Source: Stenotrophomonas pavanii (GTDB lineage Bacteria > Pseudomonadota > Gammaproteobacteria > Xanthomonadales > Xanthomonadaceae). From it: a stretch of DNA of 64,000 nucleotides. Shown in pieces: positions 9,759 to 17,372 of this stretch. How positions within the stretch are numbered: the stretch's first letter is position 1; each line of letters opens with the position of its first letter. A program made the translations under genes and the position numbers. The stretch is from positions 1 through 64,000 of the forward strand of contig NZ_FNFQ01000005.1 of the NCBI RefSeq assembly GCF_900101175.1. Reading direction: 5' to 3'. The notes below the pieces were generated by a model. That model did not search any database and was not told the origin of the DNA. It saw only the letters and a list, made by a program, of their open reading frames with translations.

Positions 9759-10775
9759 TTACCAGACCACTTCAGCCATCGAGCAGTTCAGGCCCGAGCC
9801 AATGCCCAGAAGCGCGATGCGATCGCCCTTCTTCAGCTTGCCCAGCTGCTTGAGCTTGCTCAGCACGATCGGCACCGAGGCCGGGCCGATGTTGCCGTGC
9901 TCGCCGAAGATGGTCATGACCTTCTTCGGGTCGATGCCGAAATTCTTGATGAACGCGGCGGTGTGCGGCTGGCTGACCTGGTGGATCACGAACTGGTCCA
10001 GTTCTTCCACGGCCCAGCCGAGTGCGATCTTGGCGGCGCTGAAGGTCTTCTGCGCCAGCTTGATGCCTTCGATCAGCAGCAGGCGGGTGTCGGTCACCAT
10101 GCGGTCCAGGTTGCCCAGGCACAGCTGGTTCCACTCGGTGGCCGAGCGGGTCACGCCGCCCTTGTAGCGCGGGGCATCCGGCACCAGCTCCGAGCGCGCC
10201 ATCACCATCGCGGCGGCGCCCGAACCGGTGGTCAGCGCGGCCAGCTCGTTGCGGAAATCATCGGCGGTGACGTCCGGGGCGGTCATGCGCTCCAGGGTCT
10301 TCTCGTACACCAGGTTGGCGGTCTCGCCATCCACCACCAGCGCGTAGTCGATATCACCGCGCTCGATCATGCGCGCGGCGATATCCATGCCATTGATGAA
10401 GGCCAGGCAGGCATTGGCGACGTCGAAGGTCATGCATTCGTCGCTGACGCCGAGGTTGCCCGACACGATGGAGGCGGTGGACGGCTCCAGGTAATCGCGG
10501 CTGACCGAGGTGTTGACCAGCAGGCCGACCTGGGTCGCGGTGATGCCCGCGTCTTCCAGCGCCTTGCGCCCGGCCATGGTGGCAGCGTCCGAGGCCAGCA
10601 CGCCGTTGTCCCACAGGCGGCGGGCGTGGATGCCGGCGATGTCGCCGAGCACATCGGTGCGGATACCCAGGCGATCCAGCGTCGGCTGCAGCCGCTCGTT
10701 GATTTCCTTGGTCGTCAGCGTATGCGGCGCGTCGACGTGTGCCAGGCCGGCGATCGAGACATTCTTGAAGAGCAT
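9759..10775 (-). CDS. oleA: Acyl-CoA head-to-head condensing enzyme OleA
   Basis: 338-aa thiolase-superfamily (KAS III-like) enzyme that joins two long-chain acyl-CoAs into a beta-keto acid, the first step of olefin synthesis. Catalytic Cys123 is in DVANACLAFINGMDIAARM (position 143 in the numbering used for Xanthomonas OleA). The His is in VIHQVSQPHTAAF and the Asn in GEHGNIGPASVP. The glycine-rich end GIGSGLNCSMAEVVW is typical. ATG 10775 (MLFKNVSIAGL) matches the family start; an ATG 15 nt upstream is possible. An AT-richer stretch at 10800-10850 probably holds the promoter. Confidence 0.94.
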   Translation of the reverse strand: MLFKNVSIAGLAHVDAPHTLTTKEINERLQPTLDRLGIRTDVLGDIAGIHARRLWDNGVLASDAATMAGRKALEDAGITATQVGLLVNTSVSRDYLEPSTASIVSGNLGVSDECMTFDVANACLAFINGMDIAARMIERGDIDYALVVDGETANLVYEKTLERMTAPDVTADDFRNELAALTTGSGAAAMVMARSELVPDAPRYKGGVTRSATEWNQLCLGNLDRMVTDTRLLLIEGIKLAQKTFSAAKIALGWAVEELDQFVIHQVSQPHTAAFIKNFGIDPKKVMTIFGEHGNIGPASVPIVLSKLKQLGKLKKGDRIALLGIGSGLNCSMAEVVW

Positions 10776-10877
10776 CGAGGTTAGCGCCAAGGCTCAGGCA
10801 AAAGGGGGCGCTATTCTATAACCCCCGGGCTTTCACCGCATCTTTACGAATTCAGCCTTGGCCGTATGGTGAAGCGT

Positions 10878-11195
10878 TCAGCGCGGCGGGCACTGGAACG
10901 CCGCAAAGCGCTGGCTGCCATCGGCGGGGGCCGCAGCGGCCTGCACGGCATTGGCGCCGGCGCTGGGGGCCTCGTTGCGGGCCAGCGTTTCCAGCTCTTC
11001 CTGCACCCGCAGCGGGTTGCGGTTGTAGAAGCCGACCTTGCTCTTCACGGTGACCACCACCTCGCCCTTGGCGATGCAACCGGCTGGAACCGGGCCCGCC
11101 GGCAGCACGCGGGTCGCCTTGCCGGCCGGTTCGATCGGCACCCAGGTACAGGCGGTGACGGTGAGCAGCAGGGAGGAAAGCAGCAGAACGCGCAT
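10878..11195 (-). CDS. DUF4156-type lipoprotein
   Basis: 105 aa with a lipoprotein signal peptide, MRVLLLSSLLLTVTACTWVP, where the lipobox LTAC gives lipidation at Cys16. The mature part has the DUF4156 pattern: a Cys near ARCIAKGEV-like sequence (here PAGCIAKGEVVVTV), a central NRNPLRVQEELETLARNEA and a short end with a second Cys. Function is unknown; relatives are small outer-membrane or periplasmic lipoproteins. Monocistronic, with oleA downstream on the same strand about 100 nt away. Confidence 0.78.
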   Translation of the reverse strand: MRVLLLSSLLLTVTACTWVPIEPAGKATRVLPAGPVPAGCIAKGEVVVTVKSKVGFYNRNPLRVQEELETLARNEAPSAGANAVQAAAAPADGSQRFAAFQCPPR

Positions 11196-11261
11196 GGGCA
11201 GATCCTGGAAGGGTATGGGGGGATTCTGCCTGAACAGCCTGAATCGGGGGTAGCCGGGGCC

Positions 11262-11377
11262 GGGGTCAGAGCCCCCTGCGGGGGATCCGACCCCAGGTCG
11301 GCAGAGGGGTCAGCCCCCCCGCAGGGGGCTCTGACCCCGGATGCATGACGGGGTTGCCGGCCAGCGGCCGGCACTAC
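11262..11377. repeat. 23-bp-arm GGGGTC palindrome plus SMAG unit
   Basis: Perfect 23-bp inverted arms at 11262-11284 and 11316-11338 (GGGGTCAGAGCCCCCTGCGG and three more bases, and its complement) enclose a smaller GGGGTC repeat. A SMAG unit follows at 11355-11377. The block separates the M16 peptidase gene from the DUF4156 gene downstream of it. Confidence 0.8.
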
Positions 11378-11416
11378 CTGGGGAGGCCTGCCCGCCGGGG
11401 CGGGCAGGCACATCCC

Positions 11417-14266
11417 TTATTTCTTGACCGGGTTGCCTTCGGCGTCGATCACCGTCACCTCGCCCAGGTTCAGCGCACGCACCGCCGCTTCGGTCTGCTT
11501 GAGATCGCCCACCACCACCCAGGTCAGGGCCTGCGGCTTGATCTCGGCAGCGGCCTGCTGCACCTGCGCCGGGGTCATCGCTTCGATCTCGGCCTTGCGG
11601 CGCAGCACATAGTCGTCCGGGCGCTTGAACTGCACGATCGAACCGATGGTGGCGGCCACCGCGCTGGCGGTCTCGTAGGCACCGGGCAGGCTCAGGGTCT
11701 GGATGTTGCGGATGCGGTTGACCTCGGCCGCGGTCGCCGGCTTGCTGCCATCGGCGAACGCGGCGATTTCCTTGCGCATCTCGGCCATCGCCGGGCCAGT
11801 CTTGTCGATCTGCACCGGCGCGCTGGCCATCCACGGGCGCTGGCCCACCGAGTTGACCGCGCTGCTGCGCGCACCGTAGGACCAGTGCTTGTCCTCGCGC
11901 AGGTTCATGTTCAGGCGCGAGGTGAAGTCGCCACCGATCACCCCGTTGGCAATGTCGAAGCGGGTGGAACTGGACGCACTGGACGGCGGCACCACCTGGC
12001 CGGCGAACAGGTTGGCCTGCACCGCACCCGGCTGGTCGATCAGGAACACGCGCGGGCCCTTCGGCAGTACGACATCGGTGGCCGCCTTCACCTGCGGCGC
12101 ATCGCCTGCCGCCTTCCAGTCGCCCAGCTGCTTGTCCAGCAGCGGCACGATCTCGGCCAGCGTGGTGTCGCCGACCACGATCAGGGTGCCGTTCTGCGGC
12201 CGCAGCCAGTCGTGGTGGAAGTCGACCAGGTCCTCGCGGGTCAGGCCGTTGATCGCCGCCTCGTCGCCACTACCGGTGAACGGAATGGCATACGGATGGC
12301 CCTTGCCGTACAGCAGCGGCGGCAGCACGCGCATCGCCACCGCACCGGGGTTGACCTTCTCCTGCTGGATGCCGGCGATCCAGGTCGCCTTGACCCGGTC
12401 GATCTCGCCCTGCTCGAAACGCGGCTCGCGCAGCAGGTCGCGGTACAGCGCCAGCGACGGTGCCAGGTTTTCCTTCAGCGCCGACAGGTCCACGCTCATC
12501 GAGTCCAGGCCGGCCGAGGCATCCAGGCTGGCGCCCAGGGCGTCAGCGGCATCGGCGAAGGCCAGCGAGCCCAGCTTGCCGGCGCCTTCGGTCATCAGGC
12601 TCATGGTGAAGTTGGCGGTGCCCGGCTTGCGGCCCTGGTCGGCACTGAAGCCGCCCGGGAACTGGTAGCTGAACTGCACCACCGGGATCTCATGGCGCTC
12701 GGCCAGGATCACCTGGGTGCCGTTCTTCAGCGTGGCGCGCTGCAGCGCCGGGAACTTCAGCTGCGGGAACTCGCGGGTCTGCGGCACGCCGGCCTTGCGG
12801 TCGACCTGCTCCGGCAGGGTGCTGTACTTGGGGTCCACCGCCGGTACGTTGAACGGCTTCGGCGCCTGGCTGGGATCTTCCTTCAGCGCCACGCGTTCAC
12901 CCGGTGCGATCACCAGGGTGTGGCTGCCCTTGTCCAGCCACTGCGCGCCCAGGCGGCTCAGGTCGGCAGCGCTGGCCTTCTCGATGTTGGCCAGCGAGGT
13001 GCGGAAGCAGCCCGGGTCGCCAGTGAACACTGCGCACTCGGCCAGTGCGTCGGCCTTGCCGCCGAAGCCACCGATGCGCTCGATGCCGCGGATGAAGCCT
13101 GCGCGGGCACCGGTCTTGGCCCGCTCCAGCTCGGCCGCGGTGGGGCCCTGCTTGATCAGCCGGTCCAGTTCCTCGTCGATGATCTTCTCGACCTTGGCCG
13201 GGTCCTGGCCCTGCTTGACCGTCGCCATGATCACGAAGTTGGAGCCCAGCTGCGACGTCGACAGGCCGGACGCGATGCTGTCCACCAGCTTGTCCTGGTG
13301 CTGCAGGCGCTGGCTCAGGCGCGAGGACTTGGCACCGCCCAGCACCTGCGCGAACAGCTGCAGCTGATCGACCTCGGTGGTGCCGACCTGCGGCACGTTC
13401 CAGGCGCGGTAGATGCGCGCCTGCGGCACCTTGTCGGTCATCGTCTCGCGCGTGTCGGCGCTGCGCTTGGCCACGTTCACGGCCGGCTGCGCCATGGTCG
13501 GGCCGGCCGGGATGCTGCCGAAGTACTTGGCGACCTTTTCCTTGGCGGTGGCCAGATCGATGTCGCCGGCCAGCACCAGTACCGCGTTGTTCGGGCCGTA
13601 CCAGGTGCGGAACCAGGTCTTCACGTCATCCAGCGACGCGGCGTTGAGATCGTTCATCGACCCGATCACGCCGTGGTGGTACGGGTGGCCTACCGGGTAC
13701 AGCGCCTTGTTGAGCTGGTCCCAGGCCTGGCCGTAGGGCTGGTTCTCGCCCTGGCGCTTCTCGTTCTGCACCACGCCGCGCTGCTCGTCCAGCGCGGCCT
13801 GGTCGATCGCACCGACCAGATGGCCCATGCGGTCCGATTCCATCCACAGCGCCATGTCCAGCGCGGTGGTCGGCACGTTCTCGAAATAGTTGGTGCGATC
13901 GGTGTTGGTGGTGCCGTTCTGGTTGGTGGCACCCACCTGCTTGAACGGTTCGAAGAATTCGCCGTCGTGGTTTTCGCTGCCCTGGAACATCAGGTGTTCG
14001 AACAGGTGCGCGAAGCCGGTACGGCCGGCCGGTTCGTCCTTGCTGCCCACGTGGTACCAGACGTTGACCGCAACGATCGGCGCCTTGCGATCGGTATGCA
14101 CGATCACGCGCAGGCCATTGGGCAGGGTGAACTGCTCGTACGGGATATCGACCTTGGCCGGTGCCGCCGGCTTGGCGGCGAGCGCATGGGTGGGCGCGAG
14201 CGTGCCCAGGGCGGTGCTGAGGGCGACGGCCAGCAGTGCAGCGCGCGGGCGAAGGGCGAGAGACAT
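11417..14266 (-). CDS. Periplasmic M16-family zinc metallopeptidase (two-domain)
   Basis: 949 aa. Signal peptide ALRPRAALLAVALSTALG to ALA, about 31 residues. The first M16 domain has the inverted zinc motif HLFEH at residues 87-91, with the third ligand in GVVQNEKRQ about 80 residues later. R/Y-type motifs of the inactive half appear in the second domain (YGKGHPYAIPFTGS; FNMNLREDKHWSYGARSS-like sequence). Length fits the pitrilysin-like secreted M16 peptidases with two fused halves. ATG 14266 directly precedes the signal peptide; earlier in-frame ATG codons add only a charged leader. Substrate is unknown. It ends EVTVIDAEGNPVKK. Confidence 0.88.
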   Translation of the reverse strand: MSLALRPRAALLAVALSTALGTLAPTHALAAKPAAPAKVDIPYEQFTLPNGLRVIVHTDRKAPIVAVNVWYHVGSKDEPAGRTGFAHLFEHLMFQGSENHDGEFFEPFKQVGATNQNGTTNTDRTNYFENVPTTALDMALWMESDRMGHLVGAIDQAALDEQRGVVQNEKRQGENQPYGQAWDQLNKALYPVGHPYHHGVIGSMNDLNAASLDDVKTWFRTWYGPNNAVLVLAGDIDLATAKEKVAKYFGSIPAGPTMAQPAVNVAKRSADTRETMTDKVPQARIYRAWNVPQVGTTEVDQLQLFAQVLGGAKSSRLSQRLQHQDKLVDSIASGLSTSQLGSNFVIMATVKQGQDPAKVEKIIDEELDRLIKQGPTAAELERAKTGARAGFIRGIERIGGFGGKADALAECAVFTGDPGCFRTSLANIEKASAADLSRLGAQWLDKGSHTLVIAPGERVALKEDPSQAPKPFNVPAVDPKYSTLPEQVDRKAGVPQTREFPQLKFPALQRATLKNGTQVILAERHEIPVVQFSYQFPGGFSADQGRKPGTANFTMSLMTEGAGKLGSLAFADAADALGASLDASAGLDSMSVDLSALKENLAPSLALYRDLLREPRFEQGEIDRVKATWIAGIQQEKVNPGAVAMRVLPPLLYGKGHPYAIPFTGSGDEAAINGLTREDLVDFHHDWLRPQNGTLIVVGDTTLAEIVPLLDKQLGDWKAAGDAPQVKAATDVVLPKGPRVFLIDQPGAVQANLFAGQVVPPSSASSSTRFDIANGVIGGDFTSRLNMNLREDKHWSYGARSSAVNSVGQRPWMASAPVQIDKTGPAMAEMRKEIAAFADGSKPATAAEVNRIRNIQTLSLPGAYETASAVAATIGSIVQFKRPDDYVLRRKAEIEAMTPAQVQQAAAEIKPQALTWVVVGDLKQTEAAVRALNLGEVTVIDAEGNPVKK

Positions 14267-14423
14267 ATCCGGATCCTTGGTCACGAAGGTGAACCCCGAT
14301 CCTAGCCTGCGCGCGCGGCGGCCGGAATCGGTCACCAGTCACTGGGGGTGTTCGCCCCCAAGGCCCTCCGCTCCCGGCCCGATCGGCGTGCCTGGCCCGT
14401 CACATGCGCCGGCTGAAGACGTC

Positions 14424-14533
14424 CGGACAGTGTCCGTGGCGCGACGAATGGACAGGTGTCCGCCCAGCGGACACTTTTCGGATGCCGAAAAAACCTTTCA
14501 AATCAATAACTAAAAGTTGGCACGCGGATTGCT
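14424..14533 (+). promoter_or_regulatory. Sigma-54 promoter with upstream activator palindromes
   Basis: TTGGCACGCGGATTGCTT at 14517-14534 matches the sigma-54 (RpoN) consensus YTGGCACG-N4-TTGCW at every fixed base, with the -24 GG and -12 GC correctly spaced. Upstream, CGGACAGTGTCCG (14424-14436) and GGACAGGTGTCC (14450-14461) are palindromes of one half-site, with a third CGGACA half-site at 14468-14473. Such arrays are typical of NtrC-family enhancer-binding proteins. The target is the secreted repeat protein at 14683, leaving a leader of about 140 nt. The activator is not identified. The rest of 14336-14682 is AT-rich and has no gene. Confidence 0.8.
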
Positions 14534-14682
14534 TGGTACTTCCTGCGCCAGGAAGGGCTTCAGACAAAAGCTGACTGAAGACTGAACAAATGCAGGAAAT
14601 CGAAAATTTCTCTTGCATGCCCAGAATTGGTGTACTACCTTACTACCACACCACCGCTCAACAACACTAAACAGGCCCCGTC

Positions 14683-15159
14683 ATGAACACCAAGACCATT
14701 GCCATCGCCATCGCCCTGATCGCCGGCACCGCGGTTGTTTCGTCGGTGCAGGCCTCCGAATCCATCAAGACCCTGGCCACCGTGCAGGTTCGCCCGGCCG
14801 CCGACCAACTGGCCCAGCAGGCCTGGGAACAGGCCAGCGGCATCCCGACCCTGGCCACCGTGGAAGTGCGCCCCAGCGCTGACCAGCTGGCCGAGCGCAA
14901 CGGCTACGTCGCCGCCCCGGTCGCCGCCGCGATGCCGATCACCACCCTGGCCTCGGTGGAAGTGCGCCCGAGCCTGGAACAGCGCGTCGCCCTGGCCGCC
15001 GAACTGGAAGCCCAGCGCTACGCCGCCACCCTGGCCGCCGCCGCCACCAACGTCGCCAACTCGGTCATCGTCAACCTGCCGGCCCTGCAGGTGCGCCCGA
15101 GCGCTGCCGACCTGCAGGCGCTGGCCACCGAAACCGCCCAGGTCCTGCTGCGCCCGTAA
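14683..15159 (+). CDS. Secreted protein of four VRPSADQLA-type repeats, function unknown
   Basis: 158 aa. Signal peptide MNTKTIAIAIALIAGTAVVSS to about residue 25. The mature part consists of four degenerate repeats: TLATVQVRPAADQLAQQ, TLATVEVRPSADQLAERN, TLASVEVRPSLEQRVALAAE and LPALQVRPSAADLQALATE. Each is a short strand (A-x-V-x-V-R-P) then an amphipathic helix with Leu/Gln. No Cys, no catalytic motif. I do not recognise the family. It has its own sigma-54 promoter with palindromic activator sites and about 140 nt of untranslated leader, so its expression is probably conditional. trmL follows 70 nt later on the same strand. Confidence 0.8.
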   Translation: MNTKTIAIAIALIAGTAVVSSVQASESIKTLATVQVRPAADQLAQQAWEQASGIPTLATVEVRPSADQLAERNGYVAAPVAAAMPITTLASVEVRPSLEQRVALAAELEAQRYAATLAAAATNVANSVIVNLPALQVRPSAADLQALATETAQVLLRP

Positions 15160-15228
15160 GCGGTGCCGCCCTGCCCAGCGCAGGGCGCGCGCCGTAAAGC
15201 CGGCCGCCGTCGCAGGTACACTGCGCCG

Positions 15229-15708
15229 ATGAATGCCGCGCCCCCGTTCCACGTGATCCTGTTCCAACCGGAAATCCCGCCCAACACGGGCAATGTGATC
15301 CGGCTCTGTGCCAACACCGGCGCGCAGCTGCACCTGGTCGAGCCGCTCGGCTTCGCACTGGAAGACAAGCAGCTCAAGCGCGCCGGCCTGGACTACCACG
15401 AGTACTCGCGCCTGCAGGTGCACCCCGACCTGGACACCGCGCTGGCGCGGATCGCACCGAATCGGTTGTTCGCACTCAGTACCCGCGCCAGCGTGCGCTA
15501 CGACAGCGTGGCCTTTGAAGAGGGCGATGCCTTCCTGTTCGGCCCGGAAAGCCGTGGCCTGCCGCAGGACGTGCTCGATGCGCTGCCAGATGGCCGCCGC
15601 CTGCGCCTGCCGATGCGGCCGGGCAACCGCAGCCTCAATCTTTCCAACACCGTTGCCGTGGTGATGTACGAGGCGTGGCGGCAGCACGGGTTTGCCGGTG
15701 GGGCGTAG
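15229..15708 (+). CDS. trmL: tRNA (cytidine(34)-2'-O)-methyltransferase TrmL
   Basis: 159-aa SPOUT-class methyltransferase that methylates the wobble ribose of tRNA-Leu in known members. SPOUT motifs are EIPPNTGNVIRLCANTGA near the N-terminus, LFGPESRGLPQDVLD (motif 2) and RLPMRPGNRSLNLSNTVAVV (motif 3, the knotted SAM site). Length matches TrmL (~155 aa), without the extra domain of TrmH/TrmB-like enzymes. ATG 15229 gives MNAAPPFHVILFQPEIPPN; upstream in-frame sequence is basic low complexity. Confidence 0.92.
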   Translation: MNAAPPFHVILFQPEIPPNTGNVIRLCANTGAQLHLVEPLGFALEDKQLKRAGLDYHEYSRLQVHPDLDTALARIAPNRLFALSTRASVRYDSVAFEEGDAFLFGPESRGLPQDVLDALPDGRRLRLPMRPGNRSLNLSNTVAVVMYEAWRQHGFAGGA

Positions 15709-15720
15709 CTCACGTGTGTC

Positions 15721-15953
15721 ACTTTCTTTGCTCGCGCTAAGAAAGTAACCAAAGAATCGCGCCGCCATCGGCGAGCCGGTGCTGTGCACCGGTACCCTGC
15801 GCTCCTCGGCTCGCTTCAAGGCGGACCCGACAGCCGCGCGCTACAGGCTGTCCTTGAACACTCGCGGCAGTTCCGTCCGGTGCGCGGTTCGGTACACCGA
15901 TCGCTCGCCTGCGGATACGCTGCTGGGCAATGCCGGCCAGCGGCCGGCACTAC
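15721..15953. repeat. Repetitive intergenic block with SMAG unit
   Basis: ACTTTCTT (15721-15728) and AAGAAAGT (15739-15746) form a hairpin just after trmL and could terminate it. The next 170 nt has no credible gene. A SMAG unit lies at 15931-15953, immediately after the gcdH stop. The block separates convergent genes. Confidence 0.6.
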
Positions 15954-15961
15954 CGGTGCAC

Positions 15962-17134
15962 TCAGAACGCGTTGATGCCGGTCAGTTCGCGGCCGATCAC
16001 CAGCTGGTGCACGGTCTCGGTGCCTTCATAGGTGATCACCGATTCGAGGTTCAGCGCGTGCCGGATCGCCACGTGTTCGGTGGTGATGCCAGCCCCACCG
16101 AGCAGATCGCGACACTCGCGGGCGATGTCGATCGCCATGCGGCAGTTGTTCCACTTGGCCAGGCTGACCTGCTGCGGCTGCAGCTGGCCGGCTTCCTTCA
16201 GCCGGCCCAGTTGCAGGGCCAGCAGCTGGGCGGTGGTGATGCGGCGGGCCATTTCCGCCAGCTTGATCTGCGCGCTCTGGGTGGCAGCCAGCGGGCGGCC
16301 GAACAGCACGCGCTCCTTGGCGTAGCCCAGCGCTTCATCCAGGCAGGCGATGGCCGCGCCGATCGGGCCCCAGCTGATGCCATAGCGGGCCTGGGTCAGG
16401 CAGCCCAGCGGCCCCTTCAGGCCCTTCACGTTCGGCAGGCGGTGGCTGTCGGGCACGCGCACGTCATCGAAGAACAGCGCACCGGTCAGCGATGCGCGCA
16501 GGCTCATCTTGTGCTTGATTTCCTGCGTGGTGAAGCCGGCCATGCCCTTCTCCAGCACGAAGCCCTGGATGCCGTCCTCGGTCTGTGCCCAGACGATGGC
16601 CAGGTCGGCCACCGGGCCGCTGGTGATCCACATCTTGCTGCCGCTGATGCGCCAGTCGCTGCCGTCGCGCACCGCGCGGGTCTTCATGCTGGCCGGGTCG
16701 GACCCGCCGTGCGCCTCGGTCAGGCCGAAGCAGCCGATCAGTTCGCCGCGTGCCATCGCCGGCAACCACTGCTGGCGCTGTTCCTCGCTGCCATACGCGT
16801 AGATGGGATACATGCACAGCGAGCTCTGCACCGAAACGAAGCTGCGCAGGCCCGAATCGCCGCGCTCCAGCTCCTGGCAGATCAGGCCATAGCTGACCGC
16901 GCCGAGGCCACCGCCACCGTATTCGGCCGGCAGTGTCGCGCCGAGCAGGCCCAGAGACGCGATCTCCGGCACCAGCTCGGCGGGGAAACGGGCCTGGTCG
17001 AAGGCATCGCCGATGATCGGCAGCACGCGCTCGTTGGTGAAGCGGGCGACGCTCTCCTGCACCGCGCGCTCTTCCTCGTTGAGCAGGGAACGGACATCGA
17101 ACAGATCGTACGGATGCAAAGCCATGGCACTCAT
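15962..17134 (-). CDS. gcdH: Glutaryl-CoA dehydrogenase
   Basis: 390-aa acyl-CoA dehydrogenase that converts glutaryl-CoA to crotonyl-CoA plus CO2 in lysine and tryptophan breakdown. The GCDH-specific pattern is clear: DSGLRSFVSVQSSLCMYPIY, FGLTEAHGGSDPASMKT and the C-terminal ITYEGTETVHQLVIGRELTG, whose Glu in YEGT is the catalytic base of GCDH. FAD-binding elements WITSGPVADLAIVWAQ and KWNNCRMAIDIARECRDLLG are also present. Start at 17134 (MSAMALHPYD) or at the ATG two codons later. Divergent from etfD across 238 bp, which pairs the dehydrogenase with the enzyme that takes its electrons (via ETF) to ubiquinone. Confidence 0.92.
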   Translation of the reverse strand: MSAMALHPYDLFDVRSLLNEEERAVQESVARFTNERVLPIIGDAFDQARFPAELVPEIASLGLLGATLPAEYGGGGLGAVSYGLICQELERGDSGLRSFVSVQSSLCMYPIYAYGSEEQRQQWLPAMARGELIGCFGLTEAHGGSDPASMKTRAVRDGSDWRISGSKMWITSGPVADLAIVWAQTEDGIQGFVLEKGMAGFTTQEIKHKMSLRASLTGALFFDDVRVPDSHRLPNVKGLKGPLGCLTQARYGISWGPIGAAIACLDEALGYAKERVLFGRPLAATQSAQIKLAEMARRITTAQLLALQLGRLKEAGQLQPQQVSLAKWNNCRMAIDIARECRDLLGGAGITTEHVAIRHALNLESVITYEGTETVHQLVIGRELTGINAF

Positions 17135-17372
17135 GCGCAGTCAGGACCGGGCCATTGTCGGTCATCCGCACAGCGCGTGCCGGCCAGGGTCGGCACCGGC
17201 GGGGCTGCGGCCCTACGCTGCATTGCAGCAATCCGGGCGTGAACATCGCCGATCTAGCTCGATCACGCGCGGCCCGGTACCCTGACACATTCAAACAACC
17301 GTTTCGCCCGTGGCTGCACGCGCGATTCCCAGGCACCGCCGGTGGCCCCGATGCCGGCCCTACCCACGAGTC

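Noticed and set aside
11345-14305. About 986-codon frame on the plus strand
   Set aside because: Complement of the M16 peptidase gene, which has a signal peptide, HLFEH motif and correct codon bias.
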